This document shows, in pieces, positions 8,756 to 17,562 of a stretch of DNA of 64,000 nucleotides; positions within the stretch are counted from its first letter, which is position 1, and the number at the start of each line of letters is the position of its first letter. The notes under the pieces were generated by a model. The model ran no database searches and was not told where the DNA came from. It worked only from the letters and a program-made list of their open reading frames with translations. This DNA comes from BOG-908 sp965199235. GTDB lineage: Bacteria > Pseudomonadota > Alphaproteobacteria > Acetobacterales > Acetobacteraceae. Position numbers and translations under genes: made by a program. The DNA is taken from the NCBI GenBank assembly GCA_965199235.1, contig CBDAQU010000002.1:186001-250000 (forward strand). The letters are read 5' to 3'.

Positions 8756-9892
8756 TCAAAACAGGGAGAGCTGAGGGGTGGCGGCAGGGAGGGGCGAGGC
8801 TGGCGGCGCGAAATGCCGCGTTTCCAGCGGGTGGCGGTCGGCGAAGCCCCATTGGCGGGCGGCGCGGGCGAAACGCTTGCCGAGCAGGTCGGCGTAGGGG
8901 CCGGTGCCGCGATAACGGTCGTGAAAGCCGCTGTCGTTGAGCTGCCCGGCGCGGGTTTCGCGCACCAGGTTCAGCACGTGGCGCGCGCGGTCCGGGTAGT
9001 GTTCGGCCAGCCACGCCTCGAACATCTGGCGCAGTTCGTGCGGCAGGCGCAGCAGCACGTAGCCGGCGTGGCGCGCGCCGGCGCGCGCGGCACGCTCCAG
9101 TATGCGCTCCAGCTCGGCATCGTTGAGGCCGGGGATCATCGGCGCGGCCAGCACGGCCGCCGGCACGCCGGCCTGGCTCAGCGCCTCGATCGCCGCCAGC
9201 CGGCGCTCGGGCGTCGCGGCCCGCGGCTCCATGCGCCGCGCGAGCTTGGCGTCCAGGGTGGTGACCGAGAGGTAGACCCGCACCAGCCCGCGGGCGGCGA
9301 GGCGCTGCAGGATGTCGAGGTCGCGCAGCACGCCGGCCGATTTGGTGACGATGCTGACAGGGTGGCCGTAGCGCTCCAGCACCTCCAGCACCGCGCGCGT
9401 CAGTTTCAGGGTGCGCTCCACCGGCTGGTAGGGATCGGTGTTGGAGCCGAGCGCCATCGGCTTGCACACGTAGCCTGGCTTCTTCAGCTCGCGCTCCAGC
9501 AGGCTGGCAACGTCCGGCTTGAAGGTCAGCCTGGTCTCGAAATCGAGGCCGGGAGAGTAGCCGAGATAGGCGTGGGTCGGCCGGGCGTAGCAGTAGATGC
9601 AGCCGTGCTCGCAGCCGCGATACGGGTTGATCGCCCGGTCGAAGCCGAGGTCGGGCGAGGTGTTCCAGGAGATGACCGACTTGCTGGCGTCGCGGGTCAG
9701 CGTGGTGGGCAGCGGCGGCAGGTCGGCCAGCCCGTCCAGCGTGTCCCACCCGTCGTCGAACGGTTCGACCGCGCATTGTTCGAACCGGTTGGCGGGATTG
9801 GTGACTGCGCCGCGCCCGCGCGCGGGCCCCGGCCTGCGCATGATGGACGCTGCGGCGCCGTGGTCGACGGAGGGACGATGCTGGGCCAGCAT
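8756..9892 (-). CDS. PA0069-family radical SAM protein (SplB-like)
   Basis: 378 residues. The radical SAM cluster motif is CEHGCIYCYA, near residue 94. It is preceded by NPYRGCEHG and followed by ARPTHAYLGYSPG, the typical layout of the PA0069/SplB-like family. Further motifs are GSNTDPYQPVER and VSIVTKSAGVLRD. Members bind a 4Fe-4S cluster and S-adenosylmethionine, but the physiological reaction is unknown. The C-terminus ends PQLSLF, a motif common in the family. The start ATG at 9892 has only a weak ribosome binding site. Confidence 0.88.
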   Translation of the reverse strand: MLAQHRPSVDHGAAASIMRRPGPARGRGAVTNPANRFEQCAVEPFDDGWDTLDGLADLPPLPTTLTRDASKSVISWNTSPDLGFDRAINPYRGCEHGCIYCYARPTHAYLGYSPGLDFETRLTFKPDVASLLERELKKPGYVCKPMALGSNTDPYQPVERTLKLTRAVLEVLERYGHPVSIVTKSAGVLRDLDILQRLAARGLVRVYLSVTTLDAKLARRMEPRAATPERRLAAIEALSQAGVPAAVLAAPMIPGLNDAELERILERAARAGARHAGYVLLRLPHELRQMFEAWLAEHYPDRARHVLNLVRETRAGQLNDSGFHDRYRGTGPYADLLGKRFARAARQWGFADRHPLETRHFAPPASPLPAATPQLSLF

Positions 9893-9918
9893 GGCAGTTC
9901 TCGCTTCGTTCTGAGCGA

Positions 9919-9947
9919 GATTTGCGTCGTGCCGACAGTCAAGTCAA
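9919..9947 (-). promoter_or_regulatory. Possible promoter of the radical SAM gene
   Basis: On the minus strand TTGACT (9947-9942) is followed after 17 bases by CAAATC (9924-9919), 27 bases before the start codon. The -35 hexamer is good and the -10 is weak. TTGACT overlaps a second TGACT copy. Read by eye only. Confidence 0.3.
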
Positions 9948-9965
9948 GAACGAAGTGCGAACGGC

Positions 9966-11180
9966 TTAGGCGGCCTCTTCGATCATCGCGCGCACCTTGG
10001 GGTAGATCGACCCGGTCCAGGCGCGGCCGCTGAACACGCCGTAATGGCCGGCGCCGGTCTGCAGGTGGTAGCTTTTCCTGGCGGCGGGGATGTTGCGGCA
10101 GAGGTCCAGCGCCGCCATCGTCTGGCCGACGCCGCAGATGTCGTCCCTCTCGCCCTCCACCACCAGCAGGGAGGTGCGGCGTATGGCGGCCGGGTCTACG
10201 GTCTGGCCGTGCCAGGTCATCTTGCCCCGCGGCAGCAGGTGGTCCTGGAACACGCGCGATACGGTTTCGAGGTAGAACTCGGCTGGCAGGTCGGACACCG
10301 CGAAATACTCGTCGTAGAACCGGCGATGGGCGGCGGCACCGTCCGCATCCTCGGCGAACAGCCGGCGGAGCTGGGTCAGCTGCGCGTTGATGTGGCGGTC
10401 GGCGTTCATCGCCATGAACGAGGCAAGCTGGTAGAAGCCTGGGTAGACCCGCCGTCCGGCGCCGGGGTAGCGCGCCGGCACCCGGGCGATTGCACGGCGT
10501 TCGTACTCGCCGATGCTCTGCTTGTTGGCCATCAGGTTGACGCGGGTGGGGCTGTTGCGCGTGTCGATCGGGCCGGCCATCAGCGTGAGTGTGCGCGGCT
10601 GGGCGGGGTTGCGGGCGGCCGCCATGATCGCGGTTGCCATCAGCGCTGGCACGGCGGGCTGGCAAATCGCCAGCAGGTTGGTGCCAGGGCCCAGCGCCTC
10701 CAGAAAGCCGATGAGCTGGTCCACGTACTCGTCCAGGCCGAAGCGCCCGGCCGACATCGGCACGTCGCGCGCGTTCTGCCAGTCGGTGATGTAGACGTCG
10801 AAATCGGCCAGCATGGTCTGCACCGTCGGGCGCAGAAGGGTGGCGAAGTGGCCCGACATCGGCGCCACGACCAACACCTTGGGCTGCGGCGTCAGGCTGT
10901 CCTTCTCGAAGCGCAGCAGTTTGCAGAACGGGGTGGACGCCGTCACCGTCTCGCGCACCGCCACTTGGCGGTTGTGCATCTCCACGCTGGCGATACCGAA
11001 GGGGCGACGCTTGTGGGTGACGACCGCGGTGGTGAACAGCTCGGCGCCCGCCGCCATCAGGCGGACCGCCGGCAGGGCGCGTGCCCGGGGCAGCTTGGCC
11101 AGCATGTCGAGCCAGAGGGAGGCGGTGGCGCGGGCGGGCGCCAGAAGGTCGGACTGGGCCTGATAAACTTGGTACAGCAT
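9966..11180 (-). CDS. phaZ: Intracellular polyhydroxyalkanoate depolymerase
   Basis: About 404 residues, starting MLYQVYQAQSDLLAPARA, as in intracellular PHB depolymerases. The alpha/beta hydrolase core shows VLVVAPMSGHFATLLRPTV and VYITDWQNARDVP. The nucleophile-elbow region is LAICQPAVPALMA, where a cysteine occupies the usual serine position, as known for this PhaZ type. The acid/His region ends GAGHYGVFSGRAWTGSIYP. It breaks down stored PHB granules in the cytoplasm. No PHB synthase is nearby. An alternative GTG start lies six bases upstream (11186). Confidence 0.93.
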   Translation of the reverse strand: MLYQVYQAQSDLLAPARATASLWLDMLAKLPRARALPAVRLMAAGAELFTTAVVTHKRRPFGIASVEMHNRQVAVRETVTASTPFCKLLRFEKDSLTPQPKVLVVAPMSGHFATLLRPTVQTMLADFDVYITDWQNARDVPMSAGRFGLDEYVDQLIGFLEALGPGTNLLAICQPAVPALMATAIMAAARNPAQPRTLTLMAGPIDTRNSPTRVNLMANKQSIGEYERRAIARVPARYPGAGRRVYPGFYQLASFMAMNADRHINAQLTQLRRLFAEDADGAAAHRRFYDEYFAVSDLPAEFYLETVSRVFQDHLLPRGKMTWHGQTVDPAAIRRTSLLVVEGERDDICGVGQTMAALDLCRNIPAARKSYHLQTGAGHYGVFSGRAWTGSIYPKVRAMIEEAA

Positions 11181-11277
11181 GGTCACAAGATGGACGCGTA
11201 CTCGCGGTTAAGGAAGGGTTAAGCTAGCCTGCCGGACGGAGCGCATTCAGGGCGCGCAGGGACGCGGGAGCAGCAGC

Positions 11278-11982
11278 ATGGCGGCGTCGGATGAGGATGG
11301 GGCGGGAGCGGGCAAGGCTGGGGCTGCCAAGCTGGTCATCAGCAGCCGCAACTACTCGTCCTGGTCGCTGCGCGGCTGGCTGATGCTGCGCCTGTCGGGC
11401 CTGGAGTTCACCACCGAGCGCGTGTCCAACGACGACGCGGTGGCCCGGGCGGAGCTGCTGCTGCAGACCAGCTCGGTCCGCATACCGTCTCTGGAGCACC
11501 GGGGCGTGGTGATCTGGGACGTGCTGGCGATCGGCGAGTACCTGCACGAGGTTCGTCCGCAGGCTGGCCTGCTGCCGGACGACCAGGCCAGCCGCGCCCG
11601 CTGCCGGGCGGTGAGCGGCGAGATGCATGGCGGGTTTGCCGCACTGCGTTCTGCGCTGCCGGTGAACCTGCACGCCTTCCGCCCCAATTTCCCGATCTGG
11701 ACAGGGGTGCGCGCCGACATCGAACGGGTCACCGAGATCTGGCGCAGCTCGCTCGCCGATAGCGGCGGGCCGTTCCTGTTCGGCGAGCGCATGGGCCTGG
11801 CGGATGCGATGTTCGCGCCCGTCTGCACGCGGTTCGCGACCTACGACGTGGACCTGGACCCGGTTTGCGCGGGGTATCGCGACCGTGTGCTGGGGCGGCC
11901 GGAGATGGTGGAGTGGATCGCCGAGGCTAAGCTGGAGCCGGAGATGGTTTCGGAGTTGGAGGTGTTGGATGGGGAGTTTTGA
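11278..11982 (+). CDS. Glutathione S-transferase family protein
   Basis: 234 residues. After a 17-residue leader comes the thioredoxin-like domain: LVISSRNYSSWSLRGWLML, then VRIPSLEHRGVVIWDVLAIGEYL, where the cis-proline and the I/V-W-D glutathione contact are visible. The all-helical C-terminal domain follows (GPFLFGERMGLADAMFAPVCTRF). The SRNYSSWSLR signature resembles a subgroup seen in proteobacteria of unknown substrate. It probably conjugates or reduces electrophiles. It is a monocistronic gene, followed by an A/T-rich hairpin repeat. Confidence 0.88.
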   Translation: MAASDEDGAGAGKAGAAKLVISSRNYSSWSLRGWLMLRLSGLEFTTERVSNDDAVARAELLLQTSSVRIPSLEHRGVVIWDVLAIGEYLHEVRPQAGLLPDDQASRARCRAVSGEMHGGFAALRSALPVNLHAFRPNFPIWTGVRADIERVTEIWRSSLADSGGPFLFGERMGLADAMFAPVCTRFATYDVDLDPVCAGYRDRVLGRPEMVEWIAEAKLEPEMVSELEVLDGEF

Positions 11983-12027
11983 AAGACTTCTGATACCCGA
12001 CGTACCCAAGACCTGCTGGGGGCGGCC

Positions 12028-12080
12028 CAAAAAAACAGAAGTCTTTTGCTGCTTTTCTTCAGAAAAAAAGGCCTTCTAGG
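12028..12080. repeat. A/T-rich hairpin repeat, copy A
   Basis: In a ~70% GC background this stretch reads AGAAGTCTTTTGCTGCTTTTC then TTCAGAAAAAAAGG. It can fold as CTTTTCT-TC-AGAAAA. It matches, in the opposite orientation, the copy after the ABC permease at 55493-55525 (AAGTCTTTTGCTTCTTTTC). It sits between the GST stop and the TusA-like start, so it could end GST transcription. Confidence 0.65.
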
Positions 12081-12087
12081 ACCCGCA

Positions 12088-12345
12088 ATGGGAGAAACCC
12101 TGCTGGACGTCAAAGGCCTGAACTGCCCGTTGCCGGTGCTGCGCGCGAATCGCGTGCTGCGCGGCTTGGCGCCTGGGGACCGGCTGCGCGTGCTGGCGAC
12201 CGACCGCGCTTCGGTCAGCGATTTTCGCGCGTTCTGCCGGGAGACCGGGCACGATCTGGTCGCGTTCGGGGAGGAGACCGGCGTGTTCAGTTTCACGATA
12301 CGACGGCGGCCGCATCGTGAGGGCGAGCAGGGGGAAGGGGCATGA
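12088..12345 (+). CDS. TusA/SirA-like sulfurtransferase
   Basis: 85 residues beginning MGETLLDVKGLNCPLPVLRA. The CPxP motif with its sulfur-carrying cysteine at about residue 13 defines the TusA family. These small proteins pass persulfide sulfur to partners, for example in tRNA thiolation or cofactor synthesis. I chose ATG 12088 because upstream codons run into the A/T-rich repeat. Its stop overlaps the deacetylase start as ATGA, so the two are coupled. Which sulfur pathway it serves cannot be told. Confidence 0.85.
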   Translation: MGETLLDVKGLNCPLPVLRANRVLRGLAPGDRLRVLATDRASVSDFRAFCRETGHDLVAFGEETGVFSFTIRRRPHREGEQGEGA

Positions 12346-13256
12346 GGCGGGTGGCGCTGATCACCCACCAGGCGTGCCTGGCACACGATCCAGGGATCGG
12401 CCATGCGGAGAGCCCTGCCCGGCTGCGCGCGGTGCTGGGCGCGCTCGAGCACCCGGATTTTGCGGGGCTGTTGCGCGAGGAGGCGCCGATGGCGACGCGC
12501 GAGCAGCTGTGCCTGGCGCATCCTGCCGATTACGTGGACGGCATCCTGGCGCTGGACCCTGGCCAGGACATCCTGGCCCTCGATTCGGACACTTTCGTGG
12601 GGCCTGGCAGCGTGGAGGCGGCCCGCCGCGCAGCGGGTGGTGCGATGGCCGCGGTGGACGCGGTGATGGAGGGCTGGGCCGACACCGCCTTTGCCGCGGT
12701 CCGCCCGCCCGGGCACCATGCGGAGGCGCGCAGGGCGATGGGCTTCTGCCTGTTCAGCACGGTTGCGATCGCCGCCTATCACGCAAGGGCGCGATGGGGG
12801 CTGAGGCGCGTCGCGGTGGTCGATTTCGACGTGCACCACGGCAACGGCACGCAGCATATTGTCGAGGCCGACCCGGACCTGTTCTACGCCAGCAGCCACC
12901 AGATGCCCTGCTTCCCAGGCACCGGTGCTGCGCACGAGACGGGGATGGCGGGAAACGTGGTGAACATGCCGCTGGCGCCGGGCGATGGCGGCGCGGCGTT
13001 CCGGCGCGTCTGGTCCGATGTCGGGCTGCCTGCATTGCGCGACTTTGCGCCGGACTTGCTGATCATTTCGGCGGGTTTCGACGCCCACCACGCCGACCCG
13101 CTGGCGCAGCTCTGCGTGAACACGGACGATTTCGGCTGGATCACCGACCAGCTGCTGGCGGCCTGCGAACGGACCGTTTCGGTGATGGAAGGCGGCTACG
13201 ACCTCAAAGCGCTAGCAGCATCCGCAGCCCTGCACGTCAGACGCCTCCAGGAATGA
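12342..13256 (+). CDS. Histone deacetylase family protein
   Basis: 304 residues of the arginase/deacetylase fold. Visible catalytic and zinc-binding stretches are AAVRPPGHHAE (paired active-site histidines), VAVVDFDVHHGNGTQHI (metal ligands Asp and His), FYASSHQMPCFPGTG, and LLIISAGFDAHHADPL (third ligand Asp). Bacterial members deacetylate acetyl-lysine, acetylpolyamines or small amides; the substrate here is unknown. It is coupled to the TusA-like gene by a 4-base overlap and is followed at once by hairpin repeat copy B. Confidence 0.92.
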   Translation: MRRVALITHQACLAHDPGIGHAESPARLRAVLGALEHPDFAGLLREEAPMATREQLCLAHPADYVDGILALDPGQDILALDSDTFVGPGSVEAARRAAGGAMAAVDAVMEGWADTAFAAVRPPGHHAEARRAMGFCLFSTVAIAAYHARARWGLRRVAVVDFDVHHGNGTQHIVEADPDLFYASSHQMPCFPGTGAAHETGMAGNVVNMPLAPGDGGAAFRRVWSDVGLPALRDFAPDLLIISAGFDAHHADPLAQLCVNTDDFGWITDQLLAACERTVSVMEGGYDLKALAASAALHVRRLQE

Positions 13257-13260
13257 AAGT

Positions 13261-13302
13261 CGCAAAAGTTTGGTGCTTTTCAAAAAGGACTGCTTTCTCC
13301 TC
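13261..13302. repeat. A/T-rich hairpin repeat, copy B
   Basis: CAAAAGTTTGGTGCTTTTC followed by AAAAAGGACTGCTTTC. It is the same theme as the right half of copy C at 34764-34804 (CAAAAGTTTTTTGGTCC then AAAAAAGGACTACTTG). It lies between the convergent deacetylase and ku genes, in a good place for a bidirectional transcript end. Confidence 0.6.
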
Positions 13303-14173
13303 AACTGGCACGCTTCCGAGGAGGCGCCTTGCCCTTGGCCGCCGCTTTGGCAGGCGAAGCCCGCTTGGCGGCAGGCGCCGGTTTGGGTTTGGTGTCCACC
13401 TGGCCCAGGCTGCGCTTGAGGGCTGCCATCAGGTCGATGACGTTGCCTTTTTCCTGGGTCTCCTCGGCGGGTTTGAAGCCGCTGCCTTTGATCTTGGCGT
13501 CTATCACCTGGCGCAGCCGCGCTTCGTAGCGGTCGTCGAGGTCCGTGGCCTCGAACTTGGCCGCCTGGCGGTCGATCAGCTGGGTGGCCAGCTTGACCAT
13601 GTCGGCGGCGGGTTTTTCGGCGGGCACCGATTCGAACAGCCGCGCAGGATCTGCCACGTCGCGGGTTTCGTAGAGCGTGTGCAGGATCAGGCCGCGGCCC
13701 ATCGGCATGATCGCGACCGCACGCTCGCGCCGCGAGATCACCAGGCGGGAGAGCGCCACCGACCCCGACTGGCGGATCGCGTCGCGCAGCACGACGTAGA
13801 CGTCCTGTGCGGAATCGCCATCGGGCGCCATGTAGTAGCTGGTGTCGTAATAGACCGGATCGATGCTGTCGGCGGTGACGAATTTTTCCACGTTCAGCGT
13901 TCCGGAGCTGTCGATGCGCGCCTTCTCGAAATCGTCGTTGTCCAGCAGCACGTACTGGCCCTTTTCGAACTCGAAGCCGCGCGCCAGATCGCCGCGCTTG
14001 AGCTCCTCGTCGGTCTGCGAATCCAGCGTCACCATGCGCACGCGGTTGCCGGTGCTTGGGTTGATGAGGTGGAAGTGCAGGTTCGCCGTCTCGCGATGCG
14101 CCGTGTAGAGCGCCACCGGACAGGAGACGAGTGCGAGGCGGAGGTGCCCGCGCCAGATCGGACGTTCAGCCAT
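13301..14173 (-). CDS. ku: Ku protein, non-homologous end joining
   Basis: About 290 residues. The core Ku ring domain starts MAERPIWRGHLRLALVSCPVALY and runs to roughly residue 250. Conserved stretches are LHFHLINPSTGNRVRM, GYEFEKGQYV-type FEFEKGQYVLLD, and YYMAPDG. The homodimer threads onto DNA ends and recruits LigD. The last 45 residues are lysine/alanine-rich (KRASPAKAAAKGKAPPRK), typical of bacterial Ku tails that bind DNA. The start overlaps the last 8 bases of ligD, so the pair forms one operon with ligD first. Confidence 0.96.
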   Translation of the reverse strand: MAERPIWRGHLRLALVSCPVALYTAHRETANLHFHLINPSTGNRVRMVTLDSQTDEELKRGDLARGFEFEKGQYVLLDNDDFEKARIDSSGTLNVEKFVTADSIDPVYYDTSYYMAPDGDSAQDVYVVLRDAIRQSGSVALSRLVISRRERAVAIMPMGRGLILHTLYETRDVADPARLFESVPAEKPAADMVKLATQLIDRQAAKFEATDLDDRYEARLRQVIDAKIKGSGFKPAEETQEKGNVIDLMAALKRSLGQVDTKPKPAPAAKRASPAKAAAKGKAPPRKRAS

Positions 14174-16220
14174 GCGCACGCCTCTTCTTGACGACCGGTT
14201 CGACGGCCAAGGTTTGAGTGGTCCGGCCGAAACCGTCCCACGGGTCCGCTTTCAGCGTCTTCAACCTCGTTGGCACGGTGTGGGTGGTAAATGCCTGCGG
14301 ATCGAGTTTTTCTGTCACCTCGCGCCATGCGACGGGGACGGCGACCGTCGCGTGTGGCCGGGCGCGCGGCGAGAACGAGGCGATGGCCGTGGAGCCGGAG
14401 CCGTTGCGCAGCCAGTCGATCAGGATGCGTCCGCGCCGCCTCGCCTTTGGCACGCTGGCGACGTAGAGGTCCGGGCTGTGGCGCTCCTGCGCCTCCGCCC
14501 AGGCGCGGCACCAGGCGCGCGCGGTATCCCAATCGGCGGAGGGCACGAGTGGCACCACCACGTGCAGCCCCTTGCCGCCGGAGGTTCGGCAGAAGCTCTC
14601 GTAGCCGTCCTTTTCGAGGCGCGATTTCAGGTCGTGCGCCGCGTGCACGATCTGCGGCCAGTCGACCCCCTCGCCTGGGTCCAGGTCGAACACCAGCCGG
14701 TCGGGATGGGCAGGGTCGCGCAGCGAACTGCCCCAGCTGTGCAGCTCCAGCGCCGCCATCTGCGCCGTCGCGATCAGTCCGTCCATGCCGTCCAGCGCGA
14801 GGTAGGGGGCGTCCCCGCTTTCGCCCTCGTGCAGGCTCGGCGGCATGCCGCGGTTGGCGTGTTTCTGGAAGAAATGCTCGCCGTCCACGCCGTCCGGGCA
14901 GCGCACCAGCGCCAGAGGACGGTGCGCGATGGCCGGCAGCGCCCATTCGGCCACCGCCTGCCAATAGCCGGCCAGGTCCTGCTTGGTCACGGCGGCGAAC
15001 CCGACACCCGCGGGCCACAGCTCGCGCTCTGGGTGCGTCAGCCGCACGCCGCCGATTTCGGCCGCGCGGGGCGAGGGATCCGCTCGCACGATGCGGCCGG
15101 AATGCCTGGCCGGCCCGCCGAGGTCGCGGCGCGGCGCCTCGGGGTTGGGCACCTCGCGCACCACGTCGCGCGCCGCCTTGTCCTCCCGCAGGCCGAGATA
15201 GACGGCGTGGCGGAGGCGACCGGCGCCCGACCAGCCGGTGTACTGCACTTCGGCGACCAGCTCCGGCCTGACCCACTTCACCCCCGTGGGCGGCTTTTCC
15301 TCGGTCAGTCTCATGCGGGACGGGGGCTCGGAGGCCAGCTTGGCCAGCCGCCCGCTCAGGTCCCGCAAGACCGCGTCGGCAAACCCGCTGCCGCAGCCGC
15401 CGACGTAGTGCAGCGCTCCACGCTCGTCGTGGAAGCCGAGCTGGAGCGCGCCGAGCCCGGACCGGCTGCCCTGGGGCGGCGTCCAGCCGACGATGACGAA
15501 TTCCTCGCGGCCCTGGCACTTGATCTTCAGCCAGTCCCTGCTGCGGCCTGCGCGGTAGGGGGCGTCGGCGCGTTTGCAGATGATGCCTTCCAGCCCCATC
15601 GAGCACGCAGTCTTGCGCACCAGGTCGGTGACGCCCTCCAAATGGTCGCTGACCCGGATCGGATCGTTCGGCGTCACCAGCTCGACCAGCACGGTCTTGC
15701 GCAAGCTCAGCGGCAGGGCCCGCAGGTCCCACCCGTCGCGGTACAGCACGTCGAACAGATAGAGGTGCAGCGTGTCGTCCCGGCCCTCGGTGAGCGCGGC
15801 CTGCAGGTCCGGAAAGCTCGACAGCCCGTCGCTCCGCAGGGCGACCAGCTCGCCGTCCATCAGCATCGTGTCGGCCGGCACGGCGGCGATGGCGGCGGCG
15901 ATCGTCGGCAGGCGATGCGTCCAGTCCAGCCCGTTGCGGGTCAGCAGGGCGACCGCATCGCCGTCGCGGCGGACGATCAGGCGGTAGCCGTCGAACTTGA
16001 TTTCGCTCAGCCACTCGCCGCCGACCGGCGGTGCGTCCGCGTTGCTCGCCAGCATCGGCGCCTGGCTGTCCGGGAGCGGGCCGCGCATGGCGTCGTGGGG
16101 CGGCTTCCAGACTGTTCGCCCCGCCTTGCTTGGCCTGGGCGCCGCCCGCAGCCTCGCCGCGACAGGCGAGGTTTCGCGCGTCCGCCCGTCCGTCCCGATC
16201 GAGCTGTCCCGAGTCGCCAT
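14166..16220 (-). CDS. ligD: DNA ligase D (ligase plus polymerase domains, no phosphoesterase)
   Basis: 684 residues. The ATP-dependent ligase domain comes first: EIKFDGYRL near residue 73 carries the AMP-accepting lysine, MDGELVA and LEGIICKR follow. Then comes the oligonucleotide-binding fold. The polymerase/primase domain (from about residue 395) shows VFDLDPGEGVDW with catalytic aspartates, SGGKGLHVVVPL, and GRILIDWLRN. Many LigD proteins also begin with a 3'-phosphoesterase domain. Here only about 50 residues, without that domain, precede the ligase. It seals double-strand breaks with Ku, encoded just downstream with an 8-base overlap. Confidence 0.95.
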   Translation of the reverse strand: MATRDSSIGTDGRTRETSPVAARLRAAPRPSKAGRTVWKPPHDAMRGPLPDSQAPMLASNADAPPVGGEWLSEIKFDGYRLIVRRDGDAVALLTRNGLDWTHRLPTIAAAIAAVPADTMLMDGELVALRSDGLSSFPDLQAALTEGRDDTLHLYLFDVLYRDGWDLRALPLSLRKTVLVELVTPNDPIRVSDHLEGVTDLVRKTACSMGLEGIICKRADAPYRAGRSRDWLKIKCQGREEFVIVGWTPPQGSRSGLGALQLGFHDERGALHYVGGCGSGFADAVLRDLSGRLAKLASEPPSRMRLTEEKPPTGVKWVRPELVAEVQYTGWSGAGRLRHAVYLGLREDKAARDVVREVPNPEAPRRDLGGPARHSGRIVRADPSPRAAEIGGVRLTHPERELWPAGVGFAAVTKQDLAGYWQAVAEWALPAIAHRPLALVRCPDGVDGEHFFQKHANRGMPPSLHEGESGDAPYLALDGMDGLIATAQMAALELHSWGSSLRDPAHPDRLVFDLDPGEGVDWPQIVHAAHDLKSRLEKDGYESFCRTSGGKGLHVVVPLVPSADWDTARAWCRAWAEAQERHSPDLYVASVPKARRRGRILIDWLRNGSGSTAIASFSPRARPHATVAVPVAWREVTEKLDPQAFTTHTVPTRLKTLKADPWDGFGRTTQTLAVEPVVKKRRAHG

Positions 16221-16270
16221 GGAGAGCGCAACGTCAGCTTGACGTTGCAGGTTTCAATCGACTTTCGGGG

Positions 16271-16624
16271 TTACGTTTCGGCGGCAACCGGTCTCGGCCT
16301 GCCCTGCGCGTCGACGGCGACCATGACGAACCGCGCCTGCGTCACCCGCTCGTGCCGTATGGGCATCGTGCGGCGCGCCCAGACGTCGACGTCGATGGTC
16401 AGCGACGTGCGCCCGGTACGCACCAGCGCGGTGTAGCAGGAGACCAGGTCGCCCACATGGACCGGCCGCAGGAACACCAGGTCGGAGACGGCGACGGTGG
16501 CGACGCGGCCGCCTGCCAGCTCGTGCGCGGTTGAGCCGGCGGCCATGTCCATCATGCCCATGATCCAGCCGCCGAATATGTCGCCCGACGCGTTGGTATC
16601 GGCCGGCACCGCGGGCATGCGCAA
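16271..16624 (-). CDS. Acyl-CoA thioesterase, hotdog fold
   Basis: 117 residues. PADTNASGDIFGGWIMGMMD is the signature of YciA/BFIT-type acyl-CoA thioesterases, with the catalytic asparagine/aspartate region. VATVAVSDLVFLRPVHVGDLV follows. It hydrolyses acyl-CoA to free acid and CoA in the cytoplasm. The start is unclear: homology would extend back to GELALRM, but no ATG or GTG exists in frame before the rpmJ end. I used the TTG at 16624; ATG 16618 or an upstream CTG are alternatives. Confidence 0.85.
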   Translation of the reverse strand: MRMPAVPADTNASGDIFGGWIMGMMDMAAGSTAHELAGGRVATVAVSDLVFLRPVHVGDLVSCYTALVRTGRTSLTIDVDVWARRTMPIRHERVTQARFVMVAVDAQGRPRPVAAET

Positions 16625-16689
16625 CGCCAGCTCGCCGCGCGGCGCGTCCCCCGCCCCTTCCGGCTCGCCGACGGGGGGCGCGGCGGTGT

Positions 16690-16815
16690 TCAGCCCTGGC
16701 GCGCCTTCATGCGCGGGTTCTTCTTATTGATCACGTAGACGCGGCCGTGGCGGCGCACGACGCGGCAGTTCTTGTCGCGGGTCTTGGCGGCGCGCAGGCT
16801 GTTGCGGATCTTCAT
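16690..16815 (-). CDS. rpmJ: 50S ribosomal protein L36 (bL36), zinc-independent type
   Basis: 41 residues, beginning MKIRNSLRAAKTRDKNCRVV and ending KNPRMKARQG. This is the longer, C-minus form of bL36, lacking the zinc-binding CxxC arrangement of the 37-residue form. It is a component of the large ribosomal subunit. The gene is divergent from the GNAT gene. In-frame sequence upstream of MKIRN is not L36-like, which fixes the start. Confidence 0.95.
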   Translation of the reverse strand: MKIRNSLRAAKTRDKNCRVVRRHGRVYVINKKNPRMKARQG

Positions 16816-16930
16816 GACACGACCTTGGTGGCCCGCCCGCGCGTGCGGACAGGGTGCGAATTTCGGAAGGCGGCCGATAGCGGCGCACCCGCGCGGTGTC
16901 AAGGCGAGCGTCGAAGCCGGGAGCGGATGG

Positions 16931-17464
16931 ATGAGCAGGACTGCGTTCAGCCTCAGGGTCGCCGGACGCGCCGATGCCGACGCCGTCAGCGCAGTCCTGG
17001 CGAGTGCCTACCGCGCATTGATGGCTGGGGACGAGGGTCCGGCGGTCCTGGCAGTGACCTTGCCTGCCATGACGGCCGCGAACCCGGCGTTGCTCGCATC
17101 GGGAACATACTATGTCCAGGAAGCGGCGGGGGGCAGGATCGTGTCCTGCGGAGGCTGGACCCGCGAGGAGCCGGGGACGAGCAGGGTGGAAAACGGTTTG
17201 GCCCACATGCGCCATTTCGGCACGCATGCCGGCTGGATCAGGCGAGGTTTGGGTGCTGGCATCTTCGAGCGTTGCAGGCAGGACGCGCTTGCTGCGGGTG
17301 TTCGCACGTTCAGGTGCTTCTCGACCATCGGGGCCGAGGCTTTCTACGCCTCGCTCGGCTTCCGCACGGCCGAGCGGGTCGATCTGACCATCGGCGGCGT
17401 CGTGAAACTTCCGGTTGTCATCATGGTCTGGACGGATTCACCCGCGATCGGGAGTGCGGCCTAA
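16931..17464 (+). CDS. GNAT-family N-acetyltransferase
   Basis: 177 residues. The GNAT fold shows an N-terminal FSLRVAGRADADAVSAVLASAYRALM helix pair, a central strand region ending THAGWIRRGLGAGIFERCRQDA (the acetyl-CoA pyrophosphate loop pattern R-x-x-G-x-G), and CFSTIGAEAFYASLGFRTAERVDL at the C-terminus. It would transfer acetyl from acetyl-CoA to an amine; the substrate is unknown. I chose ATG 16931 because longer reading frames run back over rpmJ on the other strand. Confidence 0.82.
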   Translation: MSRTAFSLRVAGRADADAVSAVLASAYRALMAGDEGPAVLAVTLPAMTAANPALLASGTYYVQEAAGGRIVSCGGWTREEPGTSRVENGLAHMRHFGTHAGWIRRGLGAGIFERCRQDALAAGVRTFRCFSTIGAEAFYASLGFRTAERVDLTIGGVVKLPVVIMVWTDSPAIGSAA

Positions 17465-17500
17465 AGCCTGATGGCTGCTCACACCCGAGGCGATCAGGCT
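17465..17500. terminator. Stem-loop between convergent genes
   Basis: AGCCTGAT (17465-17472) and ATCAGGCT (17493-17500) form a perfect 8-bp stem with a 20-base loop directly after the GNAT stop. A T-rich stretch (ACTTTGTTTTGG) follows. The neighbouring amidohydrolase gene is convergent, so a transcript end is expected here. Confidence 0.5.
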
Positions 17501-17562
17501 CCAGACTTTGTTTTGGCGAGCATGTTCATCGTGGTTGAAGATCACCCTGAAGCGATCACGCC

